From contig JAAALK010000082.1 in the NCBI GenBank assembly GCA_019279435.1, forward strand, positions 75,302,989-75,366,988: DNA of 64,000 nucleotides, in the 5' to 3' direction. Below the pieces are notes generated by a model, which saw only the letters and a list, made by a program, of their open reading frames with translations, was not told the origin of the DNA and ran no database searches. Both the position numbers and the translations under genes were made by a program. Numbering within the stretch: position 1 is the first letter of the stretch; each line of letters starts with the position of its first letter. Below are positions 1 to 11,370 of the stretch, piece by piece. The stretch is from Zizania palustris. Its lineage: Eukaryota; Streptophyta; Magnoliopsida; Poales; Poaceae.

Positions 1-475
1 TTCGGTTCCGTCTTGTGGCTTCGGCTGGCAGGAGGCTTCGTGGGTGGCGACGAAGATCTCTGATCTCCCTTCACACCCTTCTGCCCGGAGGGCCCATTCG
101 AAGATATCCAATCTTGCGATGGCATTCTGTGACAGCTAAGGCAAGGTGATATGAAACATATCTAGTACCTCCGCTAAGAAGTTGATTGTAGGGAGCCCCA
201 GCCCAACTTCAAAGATGGCCTCGAAGACCACCACCTCTCTGTTCTGTGGCGCCGGGGTCACTTCCATTCCGAGGACCTGAGTTCTCATCCCTGGGCCTAG
301 TTTCCCGGCCACTACTTCCTCGATGGACTCCGCCGTGCTCATCGAATGCCTGAGGAGGAAGCTTTGCTGCAATGGCTTCTTGGACGGCGGGCGGAGCTCT
401 CATGGGTTTTTGGGCCAAGAACCTCCTGGGGCTGCCGCCATTGATGCCGCTACTGATGCCACCCAGGCCTGCCAC
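1..475 (-). pseudogene. Antisense ORF remnant, putative gypsy-type transposon domain
   Basis: Read on the minus strand, residues encoded around 136-372 contain EVVVFEAIFEVGLGLP, close to EVVLFEAFFVAGLGLP in element C. This is characteristic of the plant 'putative gypsy type transposon' family (often named transposase_28, a name not supported by any shown transposase activity). The reading frame shifts between the two halves (209-475 versus 136-372), and a stop follows near 150, after which the same similarity resumes (DIFEWALRAEG) up to the window edge. It lies opposite to the element's sense direction, between pol (outside the window) and the 3' LTR. Broken, so called a pseudogene. Confidence 0.65.
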
Positions 476-622
476 TACGCCAAAGTTCCTGCCGTGGCAG
501 GAACCATCGCACTGGTCCTCACCATCGGTTGGTTGCTCAGGATATATGGGGAAAGTTGGAAGGTTAGGGAAAGGAGCCTTAGAACCAAGGCTTTGTAAAA
601 AACCCGTTGAGGTCGAGTCTCC

Positions 623-631
623 CTTTTATAA
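623..631 (-). promoter_or_regulatory. Candidate TATA box of the antisense ORF in K
   Basis: On the minus strand this reads TTATAAAAG, about 150 bases upstream of the first antisense ORF segment. Element C has a matching TATA-like site at 35191-35199 at a similar distance from its antisense start. The shared position suggests an internal antisense promoter; no transcript evidence is available. Confidence 0.4.
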
Positions 632-1021
632 CCCTTCCACCTCCAATTACTGTGGTTCGTTTATGCATGCACATTGCAGGTTCGGCTTCTACCACTAATA
701 GGTGAGACCAGAAGGTAAAGAAGGTGTCAACTCATAGTTAAAATTGCGCCCGTTACTTTTTCAAGGAAGCCTAATGGCTACTTGAGGGGTAACGGCTCAA
801 AATTAACGGCTCTCTATGATGCTTCACCTATGCAACGGTTCATTCCCTTGCGAAGCTTTCACACGAGAATCCAAGTTCGAAGCATCCATTAGATGTACCT
901 CCAATGTTGAAGACACTTCGAATGGTTATAGTACCTTGAATTTATTCTAAGTACCCGAGCATGAAAATATTTCTTGCGTATACTGCTCTCTTGCTATACA
1001 GGTTATTCGGAGAAGCGTATT

Positions 1022-1032
1022 CGAGGGGCCAC
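1022..1032 (+). other. Polypurine tract of K
   Basis: CGAGGGGCCAC directly before the LTR start TGTTGGGG. Element C has GCGAGGGGCTAC at the same place (35511-35522). This is the plus-strand primer site for reverse transcription. Confidence 0.65.
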
Positions 1033-1527
1033 TGTTGGGGGAAATACTTCATCCCCTGGACCTTCAATATCAAGATACAAAGACAACTCATACAGTTCTA
1101 AGCCAAAGACTTGTCTCCAATTTGATGAAGGTTCAAAGCCGAAGGGTTCATCCGAACCCCTGTTCGAAGATACCCTCCAAAAGCTCCATCTCCACAGTGG
1201 AAAACACCAAGACTGATGGGACGTCTGCCTTATCTATCTTCTTCGGACATGTTTTACCATTTTAGCCTTATTAGGGGTACCGAAATAGTTTCCACTATGT
1301 CGGTTGTAACCGAGGGGTAAAAGCGTATTTTCCTTAAAGTTTTTACCTATAAATACCCCCATTCTCACCCTATAATAGGCATCAAATATTCAGATATGCA
1401 ATACACAACTTCGAACTACTTCGAGCTATTATCTTATTCAGAGGCTTGATATAGTTTGCTTTACAAACTCTTTGTTTGTTAGTTCTTAATCTTAGAGAAC
1501 CGGTTAGCGTAATCTTTTACGCCAACA
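1033..1527 (+). repeat. 3' LTR of Gypsy K (495 bp)
   Basis: Starts TGTTGGGG and ends TTACGCCAACA. A TATA box CTATAAATAC lies at 1347-1356. The length equals the F LTR at 59255-59749, and both share the end TTAGCGTAATCTTTTACGCC. Sequence between them differs at many places, so they are separate insertions of one family. Confidence 0.85.
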
Positions 1528-2763
1528 CAAATGATTCAGACTTTGCAATTCTTTTTATATTGCCAGGGGTTATTTGCTTGTCCACCTTATACTTTCCAAG
1601 CAAACCAAGCCTAGTTCAAGAAAGACCATCAGAAGCTTAAGGCAGTGATTTTGGCAAACACTAAGTTATCCCAGTTCATACCAACGTGCTATGGTAAGCA
1701 GTCTAGAATAAAACAGTGCGACAAGCAAACCCGCCTGGATCTCTTCATTTTTAGCACATAAATCATGAATATTGAGTTTTATTGAGTAACAATTGTTGGA
1801 TGTTTCCATGAGAAGAAATATTATTTTCTAGTTGCAATGTTGGCCTCCAAAGTAAAGGATTCTAGTTACCAGACAGATAAAAGCTAGCTAAAGCAATTTT
1901 GCATAACACTTGCTAGACACAAGACAAAGCAGTGATAAGGTTTGGAATTTTGTAAATTAAAATCATGCTCATAAAGAAAAGAGATATTTTAATCAGAGAT
2001 GAATGCATCATGATAATGACAATTATGAAAAGGCATATAAAAGCAACCAAATGCATCAACAAATAATCATAAAGAAGCCAATGCAAAACAATTAAAGCAT
2101 GCTCCTCCTCACAAAATGCTGTAAGGATGACAAATACCAAGTTCCCCACACAAATAAGCAAAACGAGACGCATCAAGGGGTTTGGTAAAGATGTCGGCAA
2201 GCTAGTTCTGGGTATCAACATATTTAAGCTCAATATCATCCTTCTCATTGTGATTTCTGAGAAAGTGATATCTCACATCAATGTGTTTGGTTCTGGAGTG
2301 TTGAACCGAGTTTTTTGCAATGAAAATGGCGCTAGTGTTATCACAAAATAGTGGAACACTCTTATAATCTAACCTGAAATCCCGCAAGGTGGAAACCATC
2401 CACAAAATCTGTGAGCAATAGCTAGCTGCAACAACATATTTGGCCTCAGCCGTAGATTGTGCAATGCTAGACTCTTTGCGGGAAGACCAACAAACAAGAG
2501 AAGTACCTAGAAAATGACAAGTACCGGAGGTACTTTTCCTATCTATTCTACACCTAGAAAAATCCGCATGTGAATAACCACGAAGGCACAAAGAGGAAGA
2601 TGCAGCATACCAAATGCCAAATTCGATGGTATGCTTGAGATACCTCAGAATGGGCTTTACCGCCTGGCGGTGTGAAGCTGATGGTGAAGCATGAAAACAA
2701 GCGCACAGACACACAGCGAAGTGTATGTCCGGCCTCATAGAAGTCAAGTAGAGGAGGGAACCG
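1528..2763 (-). mobile_element. Copia (Sirevirus, B family) fragment J
   Basis: Minus-strand remnant holding the last third of pol (2109-2763) and part of the 3' non-coding region (1528-2108). The non-coding part matches the block after pol in B (about 51330-51520), for example a CCAGGGGTTATTTG word at 1563-1576 and GCAGTCTAGAATA at 1698-1710. The left side is cut by the insertion of K at 1527/1528. The right side ends abruptly inside pol at 2763, where the H LTR begins; this looks like a deletion junction. Confidence 0.8.
2109..2763 (-). pseudogene. Copia pol C-terminus (RNase H), broken
   Basis: The minus-strand frame encodes RPDIHFAVCLCACF, RKSTSGTCHFLG and KHIDVRYHFL, the Copia RNase H region, nearly identical in order to the end of the B pol. 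A stop codon replaces the glutamine of the HQLADIFTKPLD motif (the text reads DTQN then stop), after which the same frame continues through DIFTKPLDASRFAY to a natural end TGA at 2109-2111. The catalytic region loses an aspartate-bearing motif (SHADFSRC where B has SDADFAGC). The 5' part is missing at the 2763 junction. Non-functional. Confidence 0.8.
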
Positions 2764-3740
2764 AACGGATCTGGACGCGATGATCACCAACGAACAGTGG
2801 GGTTCGCGGCGTGCGATCTCCGATACAACAAACTACAGAACGGTGACGCGCGGGCCACACGCGAGTGCAACTTCGTCCGGTGCGGAGTATGGTCATGGCG
2901 AAGCCTAAGGCGACGAAGTATGCTGGCGAAGCCTGTTGTCGGAGCCTGTGGTCCCACTGAAGGGTGTCATGGGGACCTCCAAAACCGATCTCTCAGCTCC
3001 GGACACCTCCGACGAAGTGGCTCCGAACGTGCGAACCTGCAACCGAGATGATACGAAGTACCAATTCGGCCTGAGGACCGAATTTTGCTAAGTGTTGCAC
3101 TAGTAGCGAAGGTAGCAATCTATTACGCGGATTAGCGGATACTTCATAGGCGAAGTAACAAGGTGATAACAATCTATTATGTTGATTAACGGATACTTCA
3201 CAGGCGAAGTAACGAGGATTACCACTGTTCCATAGTGGCCGACGGAGGGCTTCTAGGAAAACCCACGAAGAAGTACAGGAAAATAAAGGTAAAGTAAATA
3301 CGATCAAAGCATGGGCTTTGGTTTTGTTTGAGTTGGGGGGGCTTCTCCACACCGGCCATGCCTCTCTATTTATAGGGGGTTAACTCCTAATCTAATATGC
3401 TATTAATCCGGCTAGATAGATATAGAGATTGAGCTGGTGACGCAAACAACTCTATCTCTACCGAGGTGGGCTTCGGCCAGGCCCGTCGAGGCTTGCTCCT
3501 CAGGCCGAAGCTTCGGCAACGTGGGCCTCCGAAGGCTTTCGAAGCTTCGACAGCGTGGGCCTCCGAAGGCCTCCTGGCCGAAGCCCATGGGCTGGCTAGA
3601 GGCTTTCGGAGCCCATAGCTCAATGGACTTCGGCCCTGTAGGGCTTCGGACAGACCCTGGACATGTGTACTTCCGGCCCAAATCACCAAAAATTGATATT
3701 TTGATAACCTAGCCATTAATGCCATTTTTTGCTATCAACA
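2764..3740 (-). repeat. 3' LTR of H, truncated
   Basis: Matches 11711-12664. The inner end is TATCAACA (3733-3740) next to the polypurine tract. A minus-strand TATA box (plus strand TATTTATAG) is at 3367-3375. The outer end is lost at the 2763/2764 junction. It differs from the 5' LTR by many substitutions, indicating an old insertion, and by the patch described at 12612. Confidence 0.85.
3116..3223. repeat. Tandem duplication inside the H LTR (2 x 54 bp)
   Basis: Two adjacent copies with the core CGGATACTTCA-AGGCGAAGTAAC, offset by 54 bp. The same pair is in the other LTR at about 12065-12172, so the duplication predates this insertion. The L LTR carries only one related unit (about 26329-26380). 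Confidence 0.7.
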
Positions 3741-3751
3741 CATGCCCCCCT
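3741..3751 (-). other. Polypurine tract of H
   Basis: On the minus strand, AGGGGGGCATG immediately precedes the 3' LTR (TGTTGATAGC). Expected site of plus-strand DNA priming. The stretch 3752-3901 between it and the integrase end holds no gene. Confidence 0.7.
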
Positions 3752-3901
3752 GCCTTTTAGTGAGCTAGTGAACTAAAAGCACAACGAGCTGAAGATGATA
3801 CCATTCGTATCGGCTTTTCGACACTTTTATGCCATTTGCCACACACTTGTGAAATACCTTTTCAAGTACCTACCATTCAAAGCTCTTCGAAACCGCTCTC
3901 C

Positions 3902-5030
3902 CTACAGGGATTCCAACACGTATGCGTTGCTGGGAGCGATTTCGGCTACCTTAAAAGGACCTTCCCAACTAGGTGACCATTTACCAAACTTGGGATTGTT
4001 CGTGCCTAAGGGTAAAATAGTTTTCCACACTAAATCTCCTATTTGAAACGATTTTGGTTTAACCTTCTTATTGTAGGCTTTATCTACTCTCTTCTTGTCT
4101 ACTTCTATGGCTTCTAAAGCCCTTAGTCTCTTATCGGTCACTTCCTCCAGATTATCCTTCAGAAGAGCTTCGTACTCATTGACCAATAAGCCGTTTTGCT
4201 TTAACACCCTTAAAGAGCCAAGATCTACCTCTACCGGCAGGACGGCCTCTTGTCCATATACTAACTCATATGGACTGACCTTGGTGGCACCGTGCTTTGC
4301 AACTCTACAAGCCCATAACGCCTCGGAAAGCAGTTCATGCCACCTTTTAGGAAACTCTTCAATTTTCTTCTTAATAAGCTTAATCACGGTTTTATTACTA
4401 GACTCGGCCTGACCATTGGCCTGAGCATAATAAGGTGAAGAGTTTATCAACTTAATACCATAGTATTCAGCGAAGTCCCTTACTTCTTTAGAGACAAATG
4501 AACTACCTTGATCCGTAGTAAGAGTTTGAGGGACGTCGAATCTATGTATGATGTGTTTTAAAATAAAATCACGTACCTTATTGTGAGTCATGTTCTTGAG
4601 AGGTACGGCCTCGGTCCATTTGGTGAAGTAATCTGTCACCATCAACACGAACCGATGCCCCTTTCAAGAAGGAGGGTAGATCTGGCCGATGAAGTCTAAA
4701 CCCCAACCTCGAAACGACCATGGCTTGACAATAGGATTGAGCAATGAGGCAGGAGCCAGCTGGATGTTGCCAAACTTCTGACATGCCTCACACCCTCTAT
4801 AGTACTTGAAACAATCTTCAGTCATAGTTGGCCAATAAAAACCCGCTCTTTTGAGCATCCAACTCATCTTTTAGGCCGACTGATGAGTGCCGCAAAGCCC
4901 CTCATGGACTTCTCCTGTAGCCACCTGGGACTGCTCATGGTCTAAACACTTCAATAGCACTCCGTCGATGGTTCGGCAATACAACGTGTCGTCTACCAAC
5001 ACGAATTTGAATGCTTATCGCCGAACCTTC
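3902..5030 (-). pseudogene. H integrase
   Basis: Zinc-binding HHCC residues are visible near 4905-4790 (VHEGLCGTH, then CEACQKFG), followed by WGLDFIGQ with the first catalytic Asp, LTTDQGSSF with the second, and NGQAESSN with the Glu, giving the D,D35E core of retroviral-type integrases. The C-terminal part ends with the IGDLVWK and GPFKV segments of Gypsy integrases. The frame is interrupted by a stop at about 4873 (after HQSA) and another at 4661-4663 (after YPPS), so no full protein is made. It would have joined the element DNA to the host chromosome. A linker rich in CTTCGG words (about 5031-5386) separates it from RNase H. Confidence 0.85.
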
Positions 5031-5386
5031 CGGTCAACCCTTCGGCTAGGGTCTCTCAAATACTAGATGATTGGGACTCTCCAATCGCCCTTACAGATTT
5101 CAGAGGGCCTCGCTGGTCCACCTTCTGAAAAAACTTCTAAAATACTGACTTCGGGGTGCCCAGCGAGCCATTCTAGCTCCTGCCGAAGCCTGGCCGAGGT
5201 GGCCATTCAGAGTGTGCCGGGCCGAAGCTCTTCGGAGGGTTCAAACTCCTGGGAGCCTTCTTCGTCCAGGAGGCTTCGCACTATGGGCTCCGGCGTACCA
5301 GATCCTTTGATCAGAGCACTCCAATCTAGGGGCTTCGGCGTGCGGTGGCCTTCGGTGACCCGAGGGGTTCGACCCGAGGCCTGCGC

Positions 5387-6606
5387 CTACCCACCTTTAC
5401 TGGCTTCGGCAGTTGGACTGAACTCCGGCTTCTCCAATATAGAAAATTTCCCTCTCCTGACTTGGTAGCCAGATGCTTGCTGAGCCAAATCATTGGCGAC
5501 TGAATTGGCTTCTCTTGACACGTGAGATATTTTGAAATCATCAAAAGTAGCAACTATGTCTAGACATTTGTCCAAGTAGCTATTCAGCAAGCCATTAAAA
5601 TATTGAGCATTCTTAGCTACTTGTTGTACTACTAATAACGAATCACCATATGCGCGAACATGTTTAGCGCCTACAGACTCTAGTAGTTCAAGACCTAGCA
5701 ACAAAGCCTCGTATTCGGCTTGGTTATTAGTGGAAGAAAACTCTAGTCGGGCCGAGGTTTCAAAGCGCACACCATTAGGTGATATGAGAACCACTCCAAT
5801 ACCTTGCTCACTCTTGCAAGCCGAACCATCAAAATAAATTTTCCGTGGTACTACCTCAACTAGAGCAATAGCATCACTCCAGCTAACATCTATGTGATGA
5901 TCAACTATAAAGTTGGCTACGACTTGGCCTTTCATCGCTGTTAGGGGCTCGTAGGCCAAATCGTACTCAATCAACGCGTAAGCCCATTTTCTGATTCTTC
6001 CACTTAGAATCGGCTTCTGTAACATGTGTTTTATAACATCGGTTTGACAAACGACAACACATGTGGTGGGGAGAAGATAATGGCGTAACTTGGTGCACGC
6101 GTAATAAAGTGATAAACATAATCGCTCCACAAACGCGTACCTGGTTTCGGCGTCTAGCAGGCGGCAGCTCAAGAATGTGATGATGTACTCCTTCCCCTCC
6201 ACCTCCTGGTTAGCGCGGCTCCAATCACGCTATCTTCAGTGGTGACATATAACCGAAACGGAATCCTGGCTTTAGGTGCTCTCACCACAGGCGATGATGA
6301 CAAGGACTCCTTGATCTTTTCGAAAGCACTTTGTTGGCTTGCCCCCCAAGTGAAATCGGCTTTGCTTTTTAGCCGGAGTATGGGGACAAAGGCATCAATC
6401 TTGCCAGACACGTTGTATATAAAGCGACGCAAATAGTTCAACTTGCCTAGCAATTTTTGCACATCCTTTTTGCATGTCGGCGCCACAATGTTTCTAATCT
6501 TCTCAAGTCTCTTAGGATCAATTTCTATGCCCCTCTCATGAATCATGAAACCTAAGAACTTACCCACCGACACACCAAAAGCACACTTGAGTGATTTCAT
6601 TTTCAA
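5387..6606 (-). pseudogene. H RNase H domains (RT-linked and second, archaeal-type)
   Basis: 6169-6606 carries the RT connection and first RNase H (FLGFMIHERGIEID, LGKLNYLRRFI, then FRLYVTTEDSVIGAAL). 5387-6202 carries the rest of that domain and then a second RNase H with IYFDGSACKSEQGIGVVLIS, STNNQAEYEALLLGLE, AYGDSLLVVQQV and SREANSVANDLAQQ. These supply the D-E-D-D-type catalytic pattern. A frameshift at about 6190 separates the two pieces. Two tandem RNase H domains are a known mark of plant Tat elements. Confidence 0.85.
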
Positions 6607-6612
6607 CCCATA

Positions 6613-7514
6613 CTATCGCATCCTGTCGAAAGCAACCTTCAAATCGGCTAAATGGTTTCCCATAGCATCTGATTTGACCACGAGATCATCAATGTAAACA
6701 TCTAACATAACTCCTAACAAGTCATGAAAGATCAAGTTCATAGCGCGCTGATACGTGGCACCGGCATTTTTCAATCCGAAAGTCATGACGACCCACTCGA
6801 ACAAACCGACAAAACCAGGGCATCGAAAGGCAGTCTTGTAGACGTCCTCTTCGGGCATAAATATTTGATTATAACCAGCATTGCCATCAAAGAAACTTAG
6901 TACCTTGTGTCCTGAAGCATCGTGATTAGCATGTCGGCTATCGACATTGGATACTCATCCTTCGGAGTGGCTCTATTCAGATCGCTGAAATCAATGCATA
7001 CCCGTATCTTGCCGCTTCCTTTCTTCTCTATAGGCACAATGTTAGCAACCCATTCCGCATACCTGCACGGCCTAATAAATTCAGCCTTGAGTAGTCGTTC
7101 CACTTCTTCTTTAACTCGGTCATAGACGGCCGAATTAAAGCGACGGGGAGGCTGCTTATAAGGCCTAAATCCGGACATGATGGGCAGCCGATTCTCTACG
7201 AGCTCGCGGCTTAGCCCTGACATTTCGCTATACTCCCATGCAAAAAAATCGACATACGACCGAAGTAACTTTATTACTTCAGCCTTTTCATTGGGCTGTA
7301 GATGTTGATTTACAAAAGTTGGCCTTGGGATGCTACCATCACCTATGTCGACCTCCTCCAAAGGATCGGCCGACGCAAAACCTTGCCCTAATTTTTCTAC
7401 TACGCTAAAGTCCTCGATGGCTTCGGCAATAACGTCTTTATTAGACCGATATTGCTCCATACCAGACCTGAGCCACTCTAGATTATTCTTGCTAGACATG
7501 ACTATTAATACCAA
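6613..7514 (-). pseudogene. H reverse transcriptase
   Basis: N-terminal RT on 6897-7514: YKQPPRRFNS, EFIRPCRYAEWVANIV, KIRVCIDFSDLNRATPKDEYP. Catalytic part on 6613-6858: VVMTFGLKNAGATYQRAM and VYIDDLVVKS, the YxDD box as YIDD. The two pieces are in different frames with the break near 6860-6900, and a stop at about 6610 separates the RT from the following connection domain. Copies element RNA into DNA in intact relatives. Confidence 0.85.
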
Positions 7515-8368
7515 AATAGCCGTGCTACTCCACCCGGCTTTACAGACACTGGTACAAACCGTCCTCCGGACACGCTAACAAAATCGTAGTCCAAAAGATC
7601 TCTACCTGATAGACACTCTACTTTGTTATTGACGGCGTCAACCGACACATCGGCCAAAGCTACTTGGGCCAAAGTATCCGCGGGGATGACCTCCACCTCA
7701 TCGCCGTCCCACTGTATCAAGCACTGGTGTAGAGTAGAGGGAATGCAACAGTTCGCGTGAATCCAGTCACGTCCGAGTAACATGCTATAGTTACCTTGTA
7801 CGTCGACGATGAAAAATGCTAGTGGCAATGTCTTGTTGCCCACCGTCAACTCCATAGAGAGTACCCCCTTGGCCTCAGAGCTCTCGTCGTTGAAGCCGTT
7901 GAGCATCAGGTTGGTCTTCTTTAGGTCATCCTCATCCTTGCCAAGTTTCTTCAACAACAAATAAGGCATTAAGTTAACTGTGGTGCCACCGTCGACGAGC
8001 ATTCGGGAAATTGGCTTCCCATCGATGTGACCTCTGACATAGAGGGGTTTTAGATGGCGAGCCAAGTCCTCGGGCTTCTCGAAGATGGCATTGCACGGGC
8101 CGAGGTTCAATTGAGCGACCTCGGCCTCGTCCTGCGGCAGGGCGAACTCGGCAGGTAATGTGACGATGTTGATATCCATCACCTGGGGTGCGGGCCCTTC
8201 AGAGATGGGCGAGTAATCATCGTCGAGCATGTCGTCGTCGTCGCTCGGACTAGGAGCCGGGTTGGTTATCTCAACCGGCTTCTCCTTCCATACCTGCTTC
8301 GTAGCTGGCCGAGGGCGGATCTCTTCGAAGAAAGCATCGCGCTCGTCCTCAGCTTTCTTCTCGCGCAT
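7505..8368 (-). pseudogene. H aspartic protease region
   Basis: Contains RMLVDGGTTVNLMPYLLLKK (active-site Asp in DGG, as in other Tat elements) and GNYSMLLGRDWIHAN, the second half of the retropepsin-like fold. It is in frame with the upstream gag linker (8372-9187), separated only by one stop at about 8369-8371. A frameshift at the 3' edge (about 7510) disconnects it from RT. Processes the polyprotein in intact relatives. Confidence 0.8.
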
Positions 8369-8371
8369 CTC

Positions 8372-11331
8372 CTATGCCCGTAGCCTTTGTAGGCGTCTTT
8401 TCTGCGATTTGGACATGCCTGGAGGAGCCCATGATGGCTGCGGCTTGGTGCCTGGAGATACTGTTTGGCTCCCATTAATTTTGGCCGAAGTGGCGTTGTG
8501 CCCTTTGGCCTTGTGCACCCTGTGTTCGGAGGGTGCTTCACTGCGAACCCCGTCAGATAGGCAGGCCTCATTCGGCCGACCGAACCAGGCTTCGGCGCAG
8601 GGCTCGGCCAAAGCATGGGACTTACCTCCGTCAGACCTCGGTGACAAAGTCTTCAGGATTGGGACTTCCTGAGACCCGACTCTGATGGTTATAGCTTCGG
8701 ACTCTCTGACTTCGGCCTCCGTGTGCTCGCACCCCTCGGCTTCGCTCTGCATGGTCCGATTCGGAGGCACCACGGACAGTCTGTGGATGATGCCCCCCTC
8801 CACTGCGTCTGTTTGCCCCTGCCATCCATAATACTCCGAAGGAAAATAAGGCATAGTGTTAGGCTGCGGAGGGTACCCCGACCCGGACATGTACGGGGCC
8901 CATGGGGTCCCCGCCCAGTCATACGGCGGGGGCATCGGCGGCTTTAGTGGCCTCGCCCACTGTGAGCCGAACCCGTTACTTGGAGGGGGTTCGGCCAAGT
9001 CGAAGGTATCTCGGACCACACCAGCGAAGGGTCTTGCCAGGCCGAAGGTACGTTCGGCCAGTGCGGGCTGAAGCCTCCCATCGGAGATGTCCAACACGGT
9101 GCGGGGTTCAGTCATTGAGGGCCGGAGCTGTTGCATGGGGGACCCGACCACTGGGGTTCGAAGTTGCCGTACGGGGGGTTCGGCCATTGTGGCTCGGAAC
9201 CACCGGGCGGAGCATCAGACCACTGTGGCCCGAAGCCTTCGTTCGGAGGGTTCGCCTGCTTCAGTCCGAAGCCACCCTTCGAGGGTCTTGGACCCTTCGG
9301 CTGTTTTAACTTAGCGTGTGGACCTGCTTCCTTGGCCCTCCTCCGATGTTTGTTCAATAGCATGTCATATGTTACCTTCGGCCTCTTGCGAGCCTTAGCC
9401 GAAGGGGTATCAATGATATGTTTCCACACTCCTACCTCGGGGTTCTTTGGTACGAGTGTGCGAGTGCGCGGTTCTCCAACAATTACATCCTTCCCTTTAG
9501 CTGACTCGATCTGTTCTGGCCGAATCAACACCTTCTTTTCGCCGAGGTCGACGGTGTTGACTGGAAAATGATCTTTATCTAGCTTCATCTTTGGATCATG
9601 GTCTATCTTTAATCGTCCTTCTTCTATGGCCGATTGTATCTGTCGTCGAAAAACATTGTAATCATTAGTATTATGCGAATGTGAATCATGCCACTTACAG
9701 TATGGATGCTTCTTTAACTCATCGACAGGTGGGATGATTTGACCCTTAGGTAACCTGAGAAGCTGACTTTTTAAGAGAAAATCAAATATTTTATCAAATT
9801 TAGTTCTATTCTTTGTGGGGGATGGTCGTAACTCGGAGCAAGTGACAGGTTTATTTTTAGCGTTCCAAACCCATTCGGCCGCGTACATGTCAGCCGAATC
9901 CTCCTCCTCTGACTCCTCATCAGAGCGTTCCATGATGTGGATTTCGGCCCTAGGCTTGCTAAACGTCTTAATAAATTTCTTATCTTTGGCTCGGCCTTCT
10001 TGGACCAGAGCCTGCTGTAGAACCTGGCTAACTTCTAAAAAGTTTTGGTTATCTAACCTTTCTTTAATTTCGGAACGCAACCCGTTAAAAGCTAATTCCG
10101 CCAAGTGCCTTTCTGAAATATTAAGGCTAAAACATCAGTTTCTAGTATCCCTGAAACGCTTGATGTACTTAGAGGTGTTCTCACTAGATTTCTGCTTAAC
10201 CGATGTCAAATGCAAAAGCCTAAGTTATGTCTCACCTGTGTAGAAATAATCATGGAATTTCCTCTCTAAATCATCCCACGTGTGGATGGAGTTCGGCGGG
10301 AGCGCCGAAAACCAGGTGAAAGCAGTGCCGGATTGCGAGAGAGAAAATAGTCTAACCTTTAGAGCATCTATCCCGCTAACGTCTCCACACTACGGCAAAA
10401 ATTGACTAACGTGCTCTAGTGTAGTCTTGCTACCCTCGCCATCGAATTTAGTGAATTCAGGGATTCTATAGCCGCGGTGGTAGGGTACGTTATCAAGGTG
10501 GTCGGGGTATGGTTTACGGTAAACCCTAACCCATCCCTTAGGCACGAAGCCAGCACATTCCCTAAATAGTGCGCAGACCCGCTCCACTATATCATCTTGG
10601 TATGTTGTTTGTGTGCGCCTCTCATGCGGGGGTGCGACACGCGGTGGGATATCGGCGTGTCGGCCATGGGAGTCTTCCCTACGCGCTATTTGTGTGACGT
10701 GCTCATGTCCGGGCGTCTGTGCGTGTGGTGCGGGTAACGCGGGTATTGGCGCAGGTGGTGCGTGGTATGCAGTGTTAGTTTGGCCGTAGGTGTAATGATT
10801 GGTCTCAGCCATAAGTGGTGAAGCCGGAGACATGATTGTGCCAGTGCTGTCGTTAGTCCTACTGTATACGTGGTTTGCCGGTGGTGCACTAGCAATGGAA
10901 ACCGGGGGTACGGCCTCAGTGAAGCCGAACCTTCTAAGAGTCACCTCTACTTGGGAGCTGACTGCCAAATCTAAGCGGTTGGCTAGCGAAGCGCTAACAG
11001 CTTGGTCTACTGATGCGGCTATTTTCTGTTCAATTTCTAAAGAAGATAAACGAGGTGATACCGGTGTTACCTGGACCTGAGCGAGGTCAGGGGTGACGAT
11101 GTCGCGCTTGACGAAGCCCGTGCGTGTCTTGATATAGCCCCTAAGCATCATGTCTTGGAGTGCCTTTAACTTTGCCTCGATCTCTTCTCGGTCTTCTACG
11201 GGGATATCTTCAAGTGTAGGTGACAATATGTTGCGGTTGTCGATATCCGCGCCTCCCATTGCGTGCATCGGCGGTGTAGACATAATAGTCGATGTAGATG
11301 TACTAGTGGCCGATGTAGACGTACTCGTCAT
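8372..11331 (-). pseudogene. H gag, broken
   Basis: Start chosen at ATG 11331, the first Met after the primer site; it opens with a Ser/Thr-rich run (MTSTSTSATSTSTST). Pieces: 10390-11331 (N-terminal part ending at KFDGEGSKTTLEHVSQFLP, then a stop); about 10105-10389 (capsid core, interrupted); 9112-10104 (FNGLRSEIKERLDNQ, the end of the retrotransposon gag fold, an acidic stretch, and a spacer with CKWHDSHSHNTNDYNVF, a degenerate zinc-knuckle-like motif); 8372-9187 (proline-rich linker). Near 9112-9275 it encodes about four 12-13-residue units of the type GFGPQWSxPPx. A frameshift joins the last two pieces. The L gag (27242-29497) is a close relative. Confidence 0.8.
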
Positions 11332-11345
11332 GTTGGCGTAGCCTC

Positions 11346-11363
11346 TCCCCAGCAGAGTCGCCA
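11346..11363 (-). other. Primer binding site of H
   Basis: On the minus strand TGGCGACTCTGCTGGGGA, seven bases inside the 5' LTR edge. L has a related TACCGACTCCGCTGGGGA. I cannot name the priming tRNA with certainty. Confidence 0.55.
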
Positions 11364-11370
11364 AAAAGTG

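Larger units (their letters stand above)
1..1527 (+). mobile_element. Gypsy LTR retrotransposon K, 3' end only (Tat-like)
   Basis: Right-hand end of a Gypsy element whose 5' part lies outside the window. Seen here: an antisense ORF remnant (1-475), a non-coding stretch with nothing recognisable (about 632-1021), a polypurine tract and a complete LTR (1033-1527). The LTR is the same type and length as the 5' LTR of F (59255-59749), and the antisense protein matches the one in C. No gag or pol of K is visible. The element lies within Copia fragment J, so the right flanking bases CAAAT (1528-1532) should be its target duplication; the left copy cannot be checked. Tat assignment is an inference from the similarity to F. 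Confidence 0.8.

Noticed and set aside
8902..9571. Plus-strand open frames of 135 and 146 aa
   Set aside because: Shadows of the minus-strand gag linker of H.
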